A stretch of DNA of 64,000 nucleotides from Tetragonia tetragonoides (lineage: Eukaryota > Streptophyta > Magnoliopsida > Caryophyllales > Aizoaceae). The notes below the pieces were generated by a model that worked only from the letters and a program-made list of their open reading frames with translations, did no database searches and was not told the DNA's origin. Made by a program: the position numbers and the translations under genes. Shown one piece after another: positions 63,033 through 64,000 of the stretch (position 1 is the first letter of the stretch; each line of letters opens with the position of its first letter). The stretch lies in NCBI GenBank assembly GCA_038025085.1, contig CM076147.1, positions 40,546,766-40,610,765 on the forward strand, in the 5' to 3' direction.

Positions 63033-63224
63033 GAATACGATTTTGCCATTTAGGGTGTTCTTTTGCATTAAATTAAATTAAATTAAATTCAGTTTAAATT
63101 TACAATATATTTTCTCGCTCACTTAGCTCTAAAAAATTAAACACTCTTATTTGCCAACAAATTTGTATACCACTGTGTAGCTTCGATTGCTTAAATAAAA
63201 AAGTGCAGGTGAGTTTTTTTTACA

Positions 63225-63270
<46 letters not shown>

Positions 63271-64000
63271 GATATGTATAATTGCTTGATGGATACGTGT
63301 ACGGCCATATAAGCAAGGCATATTCCTATATCTTGACACATCATCTTAGTATAAGATGCATGAATCTACATTAATGCACATTTTCTCATATTTAATAATG
63401 TTCTTATTTTATTTTATGTAGATGCATGCATGCTTTAACTTAGAGAATTAGAGATCGATAACTATATTCAAGAGTTAAATTAAACCTTGTTGTCAAGATA
63501 GATGGTAGCTTGCTGTCAAGATAGATTGTAGCTATTACAAAGACTTAGCGGAGGTTTATGGTTAATTCTTTTGCCAATTTTGTGCAATTTTAGAGCATGT
63601 TAGATGTCTAACCGAGCTGGCTTATATTAGGTGTAGGAGTTTCCTACAGGAAAGGAGTTAGACTATTGTTTCTTACGGATAAATTACTATGCATTCAGTT
63701 GATATTTAGGATAATTTTTTTTGATTGGATATTAGAGTAAACCATACCAAAAAGCAGTAGTGCTATGGTAGTAGTAGTGATGGTGTTCTTTTGGACTGGA
63801 TAATAGTATTTGAACACTGAATTTTTGAGTAAATTGCAACAAAAATAAAAAAGCAAGTTTATCTACACAAACTAGCTAGGCTTATAGCATGATTAACAAT
63901 GAATGAGATATTGTATATTTTGGTATTCTTCCCTACAATTGATGCAATATTAGTATCCAGATACGACATATGCGAACAATATTTTGGAACTTTGTACACC
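63033..64000. other. Right-edge intergenic sequence with a (TA)n tract
   Basis: About 970 bp of AT-rich DNA with no gene. A (TA)n microsatellite lies at about 63227-63267, and short TTAAA iterations at 63067-63090. Confidence 0.6.

Overview
This is nuclear DNA from a flowering plant, almost certainly a eudicot. Genes are split by AT-rich GT-AG introns, and the spacers hold plant-type transposons: Ty1/copia, MULE, hAT, Stowaway, Au-SINE and LINE. The coding genes are plant families (MLO, NUG2, CBSX5, CC-NB-LRR). The species cannot be fixed from the sequence alone. There are no operons, CRISPR arrays or bacterial features.

Layout. 279-2297 (-): five 5' exons of an MLO-family membrane protein, cut by the left edge. 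3217-4770: a non-autonomous MULE with ~200-bp terminal inverted repeats and a 9-bp target duplication. 5979-14332 (-): a complete 11-exon gene for NUG2, a circularly permuted GTPase of 60S ribosome assembly, with an Au-SINE in an intron. 15112-16040: a scrambled copia relic. 16380-21921 (-): a nearly intact copia element whose 335-bp LTRs differ at one base; its reverse transcriptase has Asn where the motif A catalytic Asp is expected. 23795-28950 (+): a six-exon F-box-like/RCC1-repeat gene. Directly behind it, antisense, are LINE remnants (28957-30344) split by a repeat. 34865-34956: a 5S-rRNA-derived retroposon with a poly(A) tail and 14-bp target duplication. 35613-38895 (-): a two-exon CBSX5-like gene. 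40727-40981: a Stowaway MITE. 46307-46378 (-): tRNA-Glu(UUC).

The right quarter is a disease-resistance locus. It has a full CC-NB-LRR gene (48443-51556, -), a divergent truncated CC-NB gene (57763-59010, +) with altered kinase-2 and GLPL motifs, and a decayed NLR (59827-60190, -). The 5' flank of the full gene recurs at 53039-56580 without an NLR body. That second copy carries an orphan first exon and promoter of a ribosomal protein L30-type gene. Three hAT-like non-autonomous elements follow (60877-62942), two with exact 8-bp target duplications.

The genes do not form one pathway. NUG2, RCC1-repeat, CBSX5 and tRNA-Glu are unrelated housekeeping or regulatory loci. MLO and the NLRs belong to families tied to pathogen response, but nothing here links them functionally. 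The divergent CNL/CN arrangement, the shuffled NLR flanks and the 5S retroposon are the most unusual parts.
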